Below, in pieces: positions 33,892-41,881 of a DNA stretch of 64,000 nucleotides; position 1 is the first letter of the stretch, and each line of letters starts with the position of its first letter. The DNA lies in NCBI RefSeq assembly GCF_018531495.1, contig NZ_JAHDTI010000011.1:186001-250000 (forward strand), read 5' to 3'. Source of the DNA: Nonomuraea sediminis (lineage in GTDB: Bacteria; Actinomycetota; Actinomycetes; Streptosporangiales; Streptosporangiaceae). Below the pieces are notes generated by a model. That model was not told where the DNA came from. It made no database searches and was given only the letters and a program-made list of their open reading frames with translations. The position numbers and the translations under genes are program-made.

Positions 33892-35243
33892 CCGACCAGA
33901 TCCCGCACGGCCTCGGCGAAGACCTCGTGGTGCCGGTCGACGTCGGCCGCCGTGGTGGCAGGGCACATCAGCGCCATGTTGTGGAAGGGCGTGAGCAGCA
34001 CGCCCCGGTTGGCCAGGTACGCGTGGAGGTAGTCGTCGAGGTCGGCGTCGGCGACGGCGTTGGACTCCCCGCCGTTGCGGGGGGCGGGGCTGGCGAAGCG
34101 GTACTCGGACCGGGCGCCGAGCTGGGTGACCGACCACGGCAGCCGGTGCTCGTCGATCACGGCCTGGACGCCCCGGGTGAAGCGGATGGCCAGCTCGATC
34201 ATGCCGGCGAACGCCTCGTCGGTCAGCACCTGCTCGAGCGTGGCGCGCATGGCCGCGACCGAGAGCGCGTTGCCCGCCAGGGTGCCGCCGACGCCGCCCA
34301 CGTCGACCAGGTCGAGCCCCGGCATCGCCTCGACCTTCGCCGCGACCTCAGCGGACAGTCCGTAGGCGCCGGTGGGGATGCCGCCGCCGATGGCCTTGCC
34401 GATCGTCACGATGTCGGGATCCAGGTCCCAGGCCTGCGTGCACCCGCCGGGGCCTGCGGAGAAGGTGTGGGTCTCGTCGTTGATCAGCAGCGTGCCGTAC
34501 GCGCGGGTCAGCTCCCGCACGCCGCGCAGGTAGCCGGGCTCGGGCAGCACGATGCCGATGTTGGTCAGGGCCGGCTCCATCAGCACGACCGCCACGTCGC
34601 CGTGCGCCAGCTCCCGCTCCAGCGCCTCCAGATCGTTGAACTCCACGACCCGCGTGGTGACCCTCGGATCGACGGGCGCGCCCACGTTGCCCTCACGCGA
34701 CACCTGCTCGCCGTCCTGATCGACCACCAGCAGCACCTCGTCCACGGACCCGTGGTAGCAGTAGCTGTAGACCAGGATCTTCGGCCGCCCGGTGATCGCG
34801 CGCGCGAGCCTGATCGCCCACCGGTTCGCGTCGGTCGCGGTCAGTGAGAAGCTCCAGTACGGCAGGCCGAACCGGCGCGCGAGCTCCGCCCCCACCCAGG
34901 CGGCGTCCTCCGTCGGCATCATCACGGTCGCACCGCCACGCCCGCCGAACTGCTCGCTCACCGCCCGGACGGTGGGCTCGGGGGAGTGGCCCGCCATGGC
35001 CCCGGTGTCGCCCAGGCACAGATCGACGTACTCGTGCCCGTCGACGTCGGTGACCCGGGCGCCGCGGGCCTCGGCGAGGTAGAGCGGGAACCCGGCCGCC
35101 GTCTTGTTCATCCAGGTCATCGGCACGCCCCCGAACAGGTGCTCGCGGGCCTGCTCGTAGGCGGCGGCCGAGCGCGGGTTGCGACGGCGGAACAGGTCCC
35201 GCTCCCGGTCGAGCAGCTCCGCCAGCCGAGTACGGTCGATCAT
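33888..35243 (-). CDS. Class III PLP-dependent aminotransferase (glutamate-1-semialdehyde aminomutase-like)
   Basis: This 451-residue enzyme has the class III (subgroup II) hallmarks: DVDGHEYVDLCLGDTGAMAGH, the YSYCYHGSVDE segment, NDETHTF and the PLP lysine in TIGKAIGGGIPTGAYG. The closest style is the GSA aminomutase-like aspartate aminotransferase family rather than hemL itself, because no porphyrin genes are nearby. It is coupled to an Lrp regulator. Its reaction is probably transamination of an amino acid or amine. Confidence 0.88.
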   Translation of the reverse strand: MIDRTRLAELLDRERDLFRRRNPRSAAAYEQAREHLFGGVPMTWMNKTAAGFPLYLAEARGARVTDVDGHEYVDLCLGDTGAMAGHSPEPTVRAVSEQFGGRGGATVMMPTEDAAWVGAELARRFGLPYWSFSLTATDANRWAIRLARAITGRPKILVYSYCYHGSVDEVLLVVDQDGEQVSREGNVGAPVDPRVTTRVVEFNDLEALERELAHGDVAVVLMEPALTNIGIVLPEPGYLRGVRELTRAYGTLLINDETHTFSAGPGGCTQAWDLDPDIVTIGKAIGGGIPTGAYGLSAEVAAKVEAMPGLDLVDVGGVGGTLAGNALSVAAMRATLEQVLTDEAFAGMIELAIRFTRGVQAVIDEHRLPWSVTQLGARSEYRFASPAPRNGGESNAVADADLDDYLHAYLANRGVLLTPFHNMALMCPATTAADVDRHHEVFAEAVRDLVG

Positions 35244-35320
35244 GACCTTCACCTCAGAAAAGTTCGTCGTTGCCAGGACATTCGACGGATTCTGAAGGCA
35301 CTGTAACCGACGACCTTCGT

Positions 35321-36859
35321 TCAGCTGTAGCCGAGGAGCGTCATCATCCCGGATTCCGCGTGGTAGACGTTGTGGCAGTGGATCATCCAGATGCCCGGGT
35401 TGCCGGCGTCGAAGTCGACGTCCAGGGTGGAGTTCGGCAGGACGATCGCGGTGTCCTTCCTGATGCCCGACGGCAGGGCGAAGGTGTGGCCGTGCAGGTG
35501 CATGGGGTGCCACATGGAGGTCCGGTTGACGAAGGACAGGCGGACCCGCTCGCCCTGGCGGATCGGGGTGATCGCCTCGGGGTCGTACTTCCTGCCGTTG
35601 ATGGCCCAGTTGTAGGACATCATCGTGCCGGTCAGCTCCAGCCTGACGGTCCTGTCGGGGCGCCTGTCCGCCAGCCGTACCGGGGCCTGGGGCAGCAGCG
35701 CGTCGTAGGTGATGGGGTCGGAGTCCAGCTCGCGGGGGCGGGCCGCCGGGCCGGGGGCCGTGGCCGACCTGCTGGTGCGGATCAGGGCGCGGGCCACGGC
35801 CTGCTTGCCCTCGGCCAGCGCGACCAGGGGGAAGACGCCGTCCTTGAGCGTGACCAGGACGTCGTAGCGTTCGCCCATGCCGATCAGCAGCGAGTCGGTC
35901 CGCTTGTGCTGTACGGCGAAGCCGTCGGTGTGCGTGACCGTCATCCGGTGACCGGCCAGGGCGACGCGGAAGGCGGTGTCGCCGCCTGCGTTGATGAGCC
36001 GGATGCGCAGGCGGGCGCCGGGTTTGGCGTTGAAGGTCGCCAGCCGGGTGGGGATGCGGCCGTTGACGAGGAAGTGCGGATAGCGGACGTCCCCTGCGTC
36101 CCCGCCGAGCAGCAGGCTCGTCGCGCCCATCAGCATGTGCTTCATCCCCGACGGCGAGCTCGCCCCGGGCGACGGCGACATGCCGGGCATCCCCGACATG
36201 TCTGACATGCCCGGAGACATGCCTGGCATTGCGCCCATCCCGCGGGTCAGCTCGGCCAGGACCTCGTCGGGCTCGCCTGTGATGCCGTCGAGCCAGTCGT
36301 CGAGGACGACGACCCACTCGGCGTCATAGCTGAGAGGCTCACGCGGGTCCTCCACGATCAGTGGCGCGTACAGCCCGCGGTCCTGCTGCGTTCCCTGGTG
36401 CGGGTGGAACCAGTACGTGCCGGGATCCGGCGCGGTGAACTCGTAGACGTACTCGGACCCGGTGCTGATCGGCTGCTGGGTCACGCCCGGGACGCCGTCG
36501 GCGTCGTTGCGCAGGGCAAGCCCGTGCCAGTGGACCGTGGTCCCGGCGGGAAGCCGGTTGGCCAGCCGCGCCCGGATCACCTCGCCGGCGTTGACGCGGA
36601 TCTCCGCGCCGGGCAGCCGCCCGTCGTACGTCCAGGTCCGCGTGGTGACGCCGCCGAGGTCCACCTCGCTCTCGGTGGCGACCAGCCGGAAGTCCCTGAC
36701 CGTGCCCGGGCGCCTGGCCTGCTCGGCCGCGCGCACCTGCGGTCCGTCCGGCCTGACGAACGCCGGTCCCGAGGGAGTACGGCTGCCGCAGGCCGTGAGC
36801 ACGGCTGTGCCGAGCAGCCCGCCCCCGGTCCTGAGCAGGGTGCGTCGATCGATGTTCAT
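35321..36859 (-). CDS. Multicopper oxidase (CueO/laccase-like lipoprotein) with a Met-rich insert
   Basis: I chose the ATG at 36859 because GAGG lies 6 nt upstream. The 512-residue product begins with RRTLL and a lipobox-like LTAC (Cys24), suggesting an exported lipoprotein. All four copper-binding motifs are present: HWHG (110-113), WFHPH (150-154), HPMHLHGH and the C-terminal HCHNVYHAESGMM. Residues 208-244 form a Met-rich insert with ten Met, built from MxGM-like repeats, as in CueO-type cuprous oxidases. It probably oxidises Cu(I) outside the membrane. It is the second gene of an operon with a DUF6153-like protein, and a BlaI-type dyad precedes that operon. Confidence 0.94.
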   Translation of the reverse strand: MNIDRRTLLRTGGGLLGTAVLTACGSRTPSGPAFVRPDGPQVRAAEQARRPGTVRDFRLVATESEVDLGGVTTRTWTYDGRLPGAEIRVNAGEVIRARLANRLPAGTTVHWHGLALRNDADGVPGVTQQPISTGSEYVYEFTAPDPGTYWFHPHQGTQQDRGLYAPLIVEDPREPLSYDAEWVVVLDDWLDGITGEPDEVLAELTRGMGAMPGMSPGMSDMSGMPGMSPSPGASSPSGMKHMLMGATSLLLGGDAGDVRYPHFLVNGRIPTRLATFNAKPGARLRIRLINAGGDTAFRVALAGHRMTVTHTDGFAVQHKRTDSLLIGMGERYDVLVTLKDGVFPLVALAEGKQAVARALIRTSRSATAPGPAARPRELDSDPITYDALLPQAPVRLADRRPDRTVRLELTGTMMSYNWAINGRKYDPEAITPIRQGERVRLSFVNRTSMWHPMHLHGHTFALPSGIRKDTAIVLPNSTLDVDFDAGNPGIWMIHCHNVYHAESGMMTLLGYS

Positions 36860-36910
36860 GAAGTGCCTCGCTTGACTCATGCGTGGATGGACGGCTCGGA
36901 GCGGGCCGTT

Positions 36911-37258
36911 CTAGATCCGCAGCACGGTCGAGCGATCGGGAGGTCCGCGCACCGCCCGCGCGCGCGGGAACGCGGCGGCCCGCGCGCCCGGCTGTCTGGG
37001 CGGAACCAGTACGACGGATGACCGTAGGAAGCGCCAGAGCACCGCGATCCCGAGCATCGCCAGGCACACCCAGCCCCAGGCCTGCCCCTGCGCCGCCAGG
37101 GTCTCGTGGCCGCCGGCTCCGGGATCGGTCAGCTGCGGGGCGGCCATGTGGGATACGGAGGTCCCGGCGTCGTGGGCTCCCATGTGTCCCAGTCCGTGCA
37201 TGGTGACGATGCCGAGCAGCAGCAGGACCAGGAGTCCCAGCCGGTGCGCTCGCGTCAT
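36911..37258 (-). CDS. DUF6153-like small membrane protein
   Basis: This 115-residue protein has an N-terminal helix followed by the metal-ligand-rich stretch MHGLGHMGAHDAG and a second hydrophobic helix near residues 62-80. This pattern matches small DUF6153-type proteins found beside copper genes in actinomycetes. The Met/His cluster would face outside and could bind copper. It is the first gene of the multicopper oxidase operon, with a 51-bp gap, and sits directly behind a BlaI-type dyad. Confidence 0.75.
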   Translation of the reverse strand: MTRAHRLGLLVLLLLGIVTMHGLGHMGAHDAGTSVSHMAAPQLTDPGAGGHETLAAQGQAWGWVCLAMLGIAVLWRFLRSSVVLVPPRQPGARAAAFPRARAVRGPPDRSTVLRI

Positions 37259-37279
37259 GAGGCCCAGGATAGTCCACTC

Positions 37280-37298
37280 CTCCTATTGCTCATCGTAG
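37280..37298. promoter_or_regulatory. BlaI-type dyad upstream of the DUF6153/multicopper oxidase operon
   Basis: CTCCTAT-N5-ATCGTAG matches the local consensus CTACTAT-N5-ATAGTAG at 12 of 14 positions. It lies 21 bp upstream of the DUF6153 start, where a promoter is expected. Confidence 0.65.
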
Positions 37299-37305
37299 TG
37301 AGTGG

Positions 37306-37953
37306 TCAACGGAGGTTCAGGACAAAGGGCACCCAGGGGCGGCCGTCCGAGTCGTGGATCTCCTCCTGCCGCTTCCAGCCGAGGTCGGCGTAGAAGGACT
37401 GGGCGGCGAGATTGTCCGCGGCGGTCTGCAGCCGGAGCTCCGCCACGCCGTGGGCCTTGGCGATGTCGGTGAAGGCGGACACCAGGAGACTCCCGAGGCC
37501 CAAGCGGCGCATGTCGCCGCGTACCGCGATGTGGTTGAGGATGCCGGTTCGGACGTGCCGGGCGGGCGGTTCCATCGAGGCCCGCCGGATGCCGCGGGCG
37601 TACCGCTGTGCCCGGGTGCGGACGAATCTGGCCGTCAGGCCGGGCCGCATGAGCAGCGAGGCCGCGCCCGAGCGGGCCAGCCGCCAGCGGTCCAGCTCGA
37701 TCACGTGCCGGTGGTGCACGACGGTGTCGGTCGAGCCCACCAGGAACCCGGCCGGTTCGCCGCCGACCTCCGCGACCAGCGAGACCGCGGCGGGACTGGT
37801 GAGAAAGGTCCGGTGGTAGCGCCGCAGAAACCTCTCGCCGAGCTGGACGAAGAAGCCCTGCGCCAGGTCGGCCTCGTGCAGGCGGGCCACGGCCGGGACG
37901 TCGCGGAGCTCCATCACGCGCAGCGACGCGGCCGGAGTGCGGGGGTAGGACAT
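37306..37953 (-). CDS. GNAT-family N-acetyltransferase
   Basis: This 215-residue protein has the GNAT acetyl-CoA site (GDMRRLGLGSLLVSAF) and the C-terminal LQTAADNLAAQSFYADLGW motif. No ribosome site precedes the ATG, and the best BlaI-type dyad of the window begins 13 bp upstream, so the transcript is probably leaderless and repressed there. The substrate is unknown. Confidence 0.88.
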   Translation of the reverse strand: MSYPRTPAASLRVMELRDVPAVARLHEADLAQGFFVQLGERFLRRYHRTFLTSPAAVSLVAEVGGEPAGFLVGSTDTVVHHRHVIELDRWRLARSGAASLLMRPGLTARFVRTRAQRYARGIRRASMEPPARHVRTGILNHIAVRGDMRRLGLGSLLVSAFTDIAKAHGVAELRLQTAADNLAAQSFYADLGWKRQEEIHDSDGRPWVPFVLNLR

Positions 37954-37966
37954 GGGGAGATACTAA

Positions 37967-37985
37967 CTACTATTTTTCATAGTAG
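37967..37985. promoter_or_regulatory. Perfect BlaI-type dyad between GNAT and response regulator genes
   Basis: CTACTAT-TTTTC-ATAGTAG is a perfect inverted repeat, extending to 8-bp arms at 37966-37986. It defines the consensus for the other sites in this region. It lies 13 bp from the GNAT start and about 100 bp from the response regulator start on the other strand. Confidence 0.85.
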
Positions 37986-38048
37986 TGCCGGGAGCGTAGC
38001 CCGAGCTGGCGGAAATCTGGGGAGTCTTGGCGTCAGTCAAGATATTTC

Positions 38049-38067
38049 CTACTATGGGAATTAGTTT
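38049..38067. promoter_or_regulatory. Second BlaI-type dyad upstream of the response regulator
   Basis: CTACTAT-N5-TTAGTTT keeps one perfect half-site and 4 of 7 positions of the other, 19 bp upstream of the response regulator start. Two sites in the same promoter region suggest cooperative repression. Confidence 0.5.
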
Positions 38068-38086
38068 TCTGTCTGAGGAGTCTGGG

Positions 38087-38752
38087 GTGCGGATCCTGTT
38101 GGTGGAAGACGACGCCCACGTGGCGGAGCCGCTCAAAGCGGGGCTGGAGCGGCACGGCCACGACGTCGAGCACGTCGCCACGGGCACGGCGGCGCTGGTG
38201 GCGGCCAAGGCGGACCTGGTGCTCCTCGACCTGGGGTTACCCGACCTCGACGGGATCGAGGTCTGCCGCAGGCTGCGCGCCATGTCCGAGGTCCCGATCA
38301 TCGTGCTGACGGCCCGCTCGGAGGAGATCGATCGGGTCATGGGCCTGCAGGTCGGCGCCGACGACTACGTGGTCAAGCCGTACGGCTTCCGCGAACTGCT
38401 GGCCAGGATCCAGGCCGTCACCCGGCGGGCCGCCAGAACGGAACAGCCGCGGGAGGGTGAGACGCCGCAGGGCAGGCTCTGGGTGGACACCAGGACCCGC
38501 AGGGCCACGCTCGACGGCGCCGAGCTGGACCTCACCCGCAGGGAGTTCGACCTGCTCGCCTTCCTGGCCGAGGACGACGGGGCGTTGCGGACCCGCGAGG
38601 AGATCATGGACGCGGTGTGGGACGAGAACTGGTTCGGCTCCACCCGCACGCTCGACGTCCACGTCGGCTCGCTGAGGGCCAAGCTGGGCGACCCGGCGTG
38701 GATCGAGACGGTCCGCGGGGTGGGGTTCCGGCTGGTCGAGCCCGGCGACTGA
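38087..38752 (+). CDS. OmpR-family response regulator
   Basis: The GTG at 38087 has GAGGAG 6 nt upstream. The 221-residue product has a receiver with Asp48 as phosphoacceptor (LVLLDLGLPDLDG) and a C-terminal winged helix (LTRREFDLLAFLAE, then TLDVHVGSLRAKL). It is followed 2 bp later by its histidine kinase. Two BlaI-type dyads upstream suggest BlaI repression in addition to any self-control. Its gene neighbours make copper or envelope stress a likely theme. Confidence 0.95.
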   Translation: MRILLVEDDAHVAEPLKAGLERHGHDVEHVATGTAALVAAKADLVLLDLGLPDLDGIEVCRRLRAMSEVPIIVLTARSEEIDRVMGLQVGADDYVVKPYGFRELLARIQAVTRRAARTEQPREGETPQGRLWVDTRTRRATLDGAELDLTRREFDLLAFLAEDDGALRTREEIMDAVWDENWFGSTRTLDVHVGSLRAKLGDPAWIETVRGVGFRLVEPGD

Positions 38753-38754
38753 CG

Positions 38755-40095
38755 ATGCGGCGCCGCCTGGTCCTGACCTACATGTCGCTCACGGCGCTGC
38801 TGCTGATCGCGCTGGAGATCCCGCTGTGGTTCACCTTCACCATGAACGACTTCCACCACCTGGCCAACACCCGGCTGCGGGAGGCGGCGCGGCTCGCCGT
38901 ACAGGCGGTGCCGGTGCTGACGACCGGCGGGCAGCGGGGCGCGCTCGAGCGGGACATGCGCGCCTATCAGGCGCAGACCGGCGCGCGGATCGCGGTCGTG
39001 GACAGAACCGGCCGGATCATCTCCGCCACGGGCAGCGTGACCATCACAGACCCCGAGCGGCTGCGGCGGGCGCTGCAGGGGGATCGCTCCGACTTCGTGG
39101 ACTACCCGATCAACGTGCGGGCGCTGCCGCTGTTCCTGGCCGAGCCGGTGACGGCGGAGACCGGCGTGCTCGGCGCGGTGGTGATGATCTCGCCGACCGG
39201 CGACGTCAGGGCAGGAGCGGTCAGGACGCTGCTCGTCCTGGTGGCGGCGCTGCTGCTGGGCATGGCGGCCGCGGCGTTGCTGGCCGCGCCGTTCACCCGG
39301 TGGGTGCTGCGGCCCGTGCGCAGCCTGGACCGGGCGGCCAAGGCGATCGCGGGCGGCGACTACGAGGTGCGGGCGCCCGCCGACGACGGGCCCGCCGAGC
39401 TGCGGAGCCTGGCCCAGGCGTTCAACACGATGGCGGGCAGGCTGGTCACCGTGCTGCGCGCGCACCAGAACTTCACCGCCGACGCCTCCCACCAGCTGCG
39501 AAACCCGCTCACCGCGCTCCGGCTGCGGTTGGAGAACCTGCAGGAGACCGCCCCCGACCCCGAGGTGGCCAGGGCCGCGGCCGAGGCCGAACGCTTCGGC
39601 GGGATCCTGGACGCGCTGCTGCGCCTGGCCCAGGCCGAGGGCAGGATCACCCGGATGGTCAGGGTGGAGCTGCGCGCGCTGGCCGGCGAACGGGTGGCGG
39701 CCTGGCGGCCCGCGGCCCTGGTCAGGCAGGTGCGGGTGGAGGTGAGCGGACCCGAGGTCGCGGTCTCCTCCGCGCCCGACGCGCTGGGGCAGGTGCTCGA
39801 CGTGCTGGTCGACAACGCCATCGAGCACGCGCCACCGGGCAGCGTCGTGCGCGTCCGGACGAACGGCACCGCGATCCACGTGGCCGATCAGGGCCCCGGC
39901 ATGTCCGCGGAGGAGAAGGCGCGCGCCTGGGAACGCTTCTGGCGCGGCTCCACCTCGGCCGACCGGGAGGGCTCCGGGCTCGGCCTGGCCATCGCCGCCT
40001 CGCTGCTCGACAGCATCGGCGGCGCGGCCGAGCTCAGGGACGCCGAGCCGAGCGGGCTCGAGGTCGTCGTCCGCCTGCCCGCCTGGCGCGACTAG
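38755..40095 (+). CDS. Sensor histidine kinase partner of the OmpR regulator
   Basis: This 446-residue kinase has an N-terminal helix, an extracytoplasmic domain of about 120 residues and a second helix near 160-185. HAMP follows, then the H-box DASHQLRNPLTALRL and the ATPase boxes (VLVDNAIEHA, VADQGPGM, GSGLGLAIAASLL). The sensory region lacks a Met- or His-rich copper motif, so its ligand is not evident. Its end overlaps the convergent TlpA gene by 4 bp. Confidence 0.95.
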   Translation: MRRRLVLTYMSLTALLLIALEIPLWFTFTMNDFHHLANTRLREAARLAVQAVPVLTTGGQRGALERDMRAYQAQTGARIAVVDRTGRIISATGSVTITDPERLRRALQGDRSDFVDYPINVRALPLFLAEPVTAETGVLGAVVMISPTGDVRAGAVRTLLVLVAALLLGMAAAALLAAPFTRWVLRPVRSLDRAAKAIAGGDYEVRAPADDGPAELRSLAQAFNTMAGRLVTVLRAHQNFTADASHQLRNPLTALRLRLENLQETAPDPEVARAAAEAERFGGILDALLRLAQAEGRITRMVRVELRALAGERVAAWRPAALVRQVRVEVSGPEVAVSSAPDALGQVLDVLVDNAIEHAPPGSVVRVRTNGTAIHVADQGPGMSAEEKARAWERFWRGSTSADREGSGLGLAIAASLLDSIGGAAELRDAEPSGLEVVVRLPAWRD

Positions 40096-40631
40096 CGCGC
40101 ATCGCCGGCCAGCCCGCGCAGGACGGCCATCAGGCTCGGCTCCGTGACCGCGCCGAAGAAGAACGCCGCCACCCGCCCCTGCCGGTCCAGCACGTAGGTG
40201 GCGGGCAGCGCTCGCGGCGCCATCGCGCCGAACCCGAGCGCGCTGGCCATGCCCGGGTCGAACAGGCTCGGGTACGGCACGCCGAGCTCGCGGGCGAAGG
40301 CGCGCGCGGAGTCCTTGTTGTCGCGGATGTTGACCCCGGCGAAGGCCACCCCCAGCGGCGCCGCCCGCCCGGCCGCCCGCACCAGGTCCGGCGTCTCCTT
40401 GCGGCATGGCGCGCACCACGATCCCCAGTAGTTGACAACGACCAGCTTGCCGCGCAGCCCGGCCACGTCGAACGGCCGGCCTTCCAGGTCGGCCCCCCGC
40501 AACGACGGGGTGACCGATCTGTCCTCCTGCAGCAGCACTTTTGACGACACGGTGGTCGCGGCCACCTGTACGCCCGCCGGCTGGGCGGCGCAGGCGGCTG
40601 TCAGTGCCAGTACGGCGAGGGTCTTTCGCAC
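40092..40631 (-). CDS. TlpA-family exported thiol-disulfide oxidoreductase
   Basis: The GTG at 40631 has GGAG 5 nt upstream. The 179-residue product has a short lipoprotein-like signal (ALTAACAAQ) and a TlpA thioredoxin fold with NYWGSWCAPC as redox site, then RALPATYVLDRQGR with the cis-proline. It would reduce or resolve disulfides outside the membrane. The divergent gene encodes CcdA, which supplies electrons to such proteins, and the two share one BlaI-type dyad. Confidence 0.93.
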   Translation of the reverse strand: MRKTLAVLALTAACAAQPAGVQVAATTVSSKVLLQEDRSVTPSLRGADLEGRPFDVAGLRGKLVVVNYWGSWCAPCRKETPDLVRAAGRAAPLGVAFAGVNIRDNKDSARAFARELGVPYPSLFDPGMASALGFGAMAPRALPATYVLDRQGRVAAFFFGAVTEPSLMAVLRGLAGDAR

Positions 40632-40663
40632 CCCGTCTCCCCAGGCGTATAGAGTCTCAGCAT

Positions 40664-40682
40664 CTACTAAGCATAATAGGAG
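40664..40682. promoter_or_regulatory. BlaI-type dyad between the tlpA-like and ccdA genes
   Basis: CTACTAA-N5-ATAGGAG matches 12 of 14 consensus positions. It lies in the 57-bp gap between the divergent starts, and its right half overlaps the ccdA ribosome site (AGGAG). It would block both genes. Confidence 0.65.
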
Positions 40683-40688
40683 ATAGGG

Positions 40689-41423
40689 ATGCCGGTCTCT
40701 GAATTGGTCACCTCGGGGTCGCTGCTGATCGCGGTGCCGATCGCGCTGGCGGCGGGGGCGATCACGTTCGTGTCGCCGTGCTGCCTGCCGCTGGTGCCCG
40801 GCTACCTGTCGTACGTGACTGGGATGGCCGGGGCCTCGCGCAGGCACACCGTCGCCGGGACCGCGCTGTTCGTGCTGGGCTTCTCCGCGCTGTTCGCCGC
40901 CTACGGGGCCGCGCTCGGCGGGCTCGGCGGGTTCCTGGTTGCCAACCAGGACCTCGTCGTCCGGATCCTGGGCGGGCTCACCATCGTTCTCGGGCTGCTG
41001 TTCATGGGGGTGTTCGACCGCCTGCCGTACGTCGGCATGAGCGTGAAGCTCCCCGTGCGGCCGCGCGCGGGGCTGGTGGGCGCGCCGGCGCTCGGGGTGC
41101 TGTTCGGGCTGGGGTGGACGCCGTGCATGGGGCCCACGCTGGCGGCCGTGCTGACGCTGTCGGCGACCTCCGGTACGGCGGGCCGCGGCGCGCTGCTGGC
41201 CTTCGCCTACGGCGCGGGCGTCGGGATCCCGTTCCTGGCGGCGGCCTTCGCGCTGAGCCGCTTCATGAAGGTGTTCGCCTTCGCCCGCCGCCACGCCTCT
41301 GCGGTGACCCGCCTGGGCGGGGCGATGCTCGTCGCGGTCGGCGTGATCCAGGTGACCGGCCTGTGGACCGACCTGATCGCCCGCCTCCAGACCTGGATCG
41401 GCGGCTACCAGCTACCCCTCTGA
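40689..41423 (+). CDS. ccdA: CcdA-family membrane thiol-electron carrier
   Basis: This 244-residue protein has six helices with the CcdA/DsbD-beta pattern: SPCCLPLVPGYLSYVTG in the first and GWTPCMGPTLAAVL in the fourth. The two conserved Cys carry electrons from cytoplasmic thioredoxin across the membrane to TlpA- or ResA-like proteins. An unusual extra Cys follows the first catalytic one (PCC). It is divergent from a TlpA gene under a common BlaI-type site. The pair probably keeps copper-exposed thiols or cytochrome c maturation factors reduced. Confidence 0.95.
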   Translation: MPVSELVTSGSLLIAVPIALAAGAITFVSPCCLPLVPGYLSYVTGMAGASRRHTVAGTALFVLGFSALFAAYGAALGGLGGFLVANQDLVVRILGGLTIVLGLLFMGVFDRLPYVGMSVKLPVRPRAGLVGAPALGVLFGLGWTPCMGPTLAAVLTLSATSGTAGRGALLAFAYGAGVGIPFLAAAFALSRFMKVFAFARRHASAVTRLGGAMLVAVGVIQVTGLWTDLIARLQTWIGGYQLPL

Positions 41424-41527
41424 GGAGCACAGGCCGACGGGTCCCGAACCCTGACACGTCGCTGTCGCGCACCTGACGAGGCGCTGCCTTCCGCGTTTCT
41501 AGATTGAACGAAACAAAGGAGGCAGAC

Positions 41528-41620
41528 ATGCGCAGGATTCAGAAATCGCGCCCCCATCAGCCGCCCGTGCGCAGCCCGCTCGATTTGCGCACGCCGGCGG
41601 GGCGACGGCTGCCCTACTGA
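41528..41620 (+). CDS. 30-residue basic peptide ORF, possible precursor or leader peptide
   Basis: A very strong ribosome site (AAAGGAGG, 6 nt before the ATG) precedes a 30-codon frame that begins MRRIQKSRPHQ and ends GRRLPY. The product is basic, Pro- and Arg-rich, and lacks Cys. A hairpin begins 8 bp after its stop codon, and a small membrane-protein gene and a six-gene enzyme operon follow on the same strand. The strength of the ribosome site suggests real translation. It could be a precursor peptide, a regulatory leader peptide or an unrelated microprotein. I recognise no family. Confidence 0.55.
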   Translation: MRRIQKSRPHQPPVRSPLDLRTPAGRRLPY

Positions 41621-41627
41621 CCGAGTG

Positions 41628-41650
41628 GCAACGCTCCCCTTACGCGTTGC
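41628..41650 (+). terminator. Hairpin after the 30-residue peptide ORF
   Basis: GCAACGC (41628-41634) and GCGTTGC (41644-41650) form a perfect 7-bp stem with a 9-nt loop, starting 8 bp after the peptide stop codon. It is weaker than a full terminator and could act as an attenuator or a processing site between the peptide and the downstream genes. Confidence 0.45.
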
Positions 41651-41703
41651 TGCATCGCCTGTCGCCATGATGTCGGCATTGACTCAGGAAAGGCGGTCGG
41701 CCC

Positions 41704-41832
41704 ATGGCGCCCAAACGGATCCCCTCGTGGATTCTCGTCGTGCTCGCCCTCGCGATACTGATCGTGGCCGGGGTACTGGTGTTCGTCATGACGGTGCAGG
41801 GCGTGGTCGACGCCGCGCTGTCGCTCTCCTGA
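41704..41832 (+). CDS. 42-residue single-span membrane protein
   Basis: The ATG at 41704 follows GGAAAGG at about 10 nt. The short product has a basic N-terminus (MAPKRIPSW) and one hydrophobic helix over about residues 9-31, ending in DAALSLS. It is located between the peptide ORF and the acyl-CoA dehydrogenase-like gene, all on one strand, so it is probably part of the same operon. The function is unknown. Confidence 0.55.
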   Translation: MAPKRIPSWILVVLALAILIVAGVLVFVMTVQGVVDAALSLS

Positions 41833-41881
41833 CCCCGGCATTTCCCACCTGCTTTCGCCGTCGCGCGAGAGGAATAAAAGC

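Noticed and set aside
33888..35243. hemL (porphyrin synthesis)
   Set aside because: The fold is similar, but there are no haem genes nearby, and coupling to an Lrp regulator suggests amino-acid metabolism.
35244..36317. N-terminal extension of the aminotransferase to 809 codons
   Set aside because: It overlaps the multicopper oxidase gene in another frame and reads as His/Arg-rich noise. The enzyme fold begins at the ATG at 35243.
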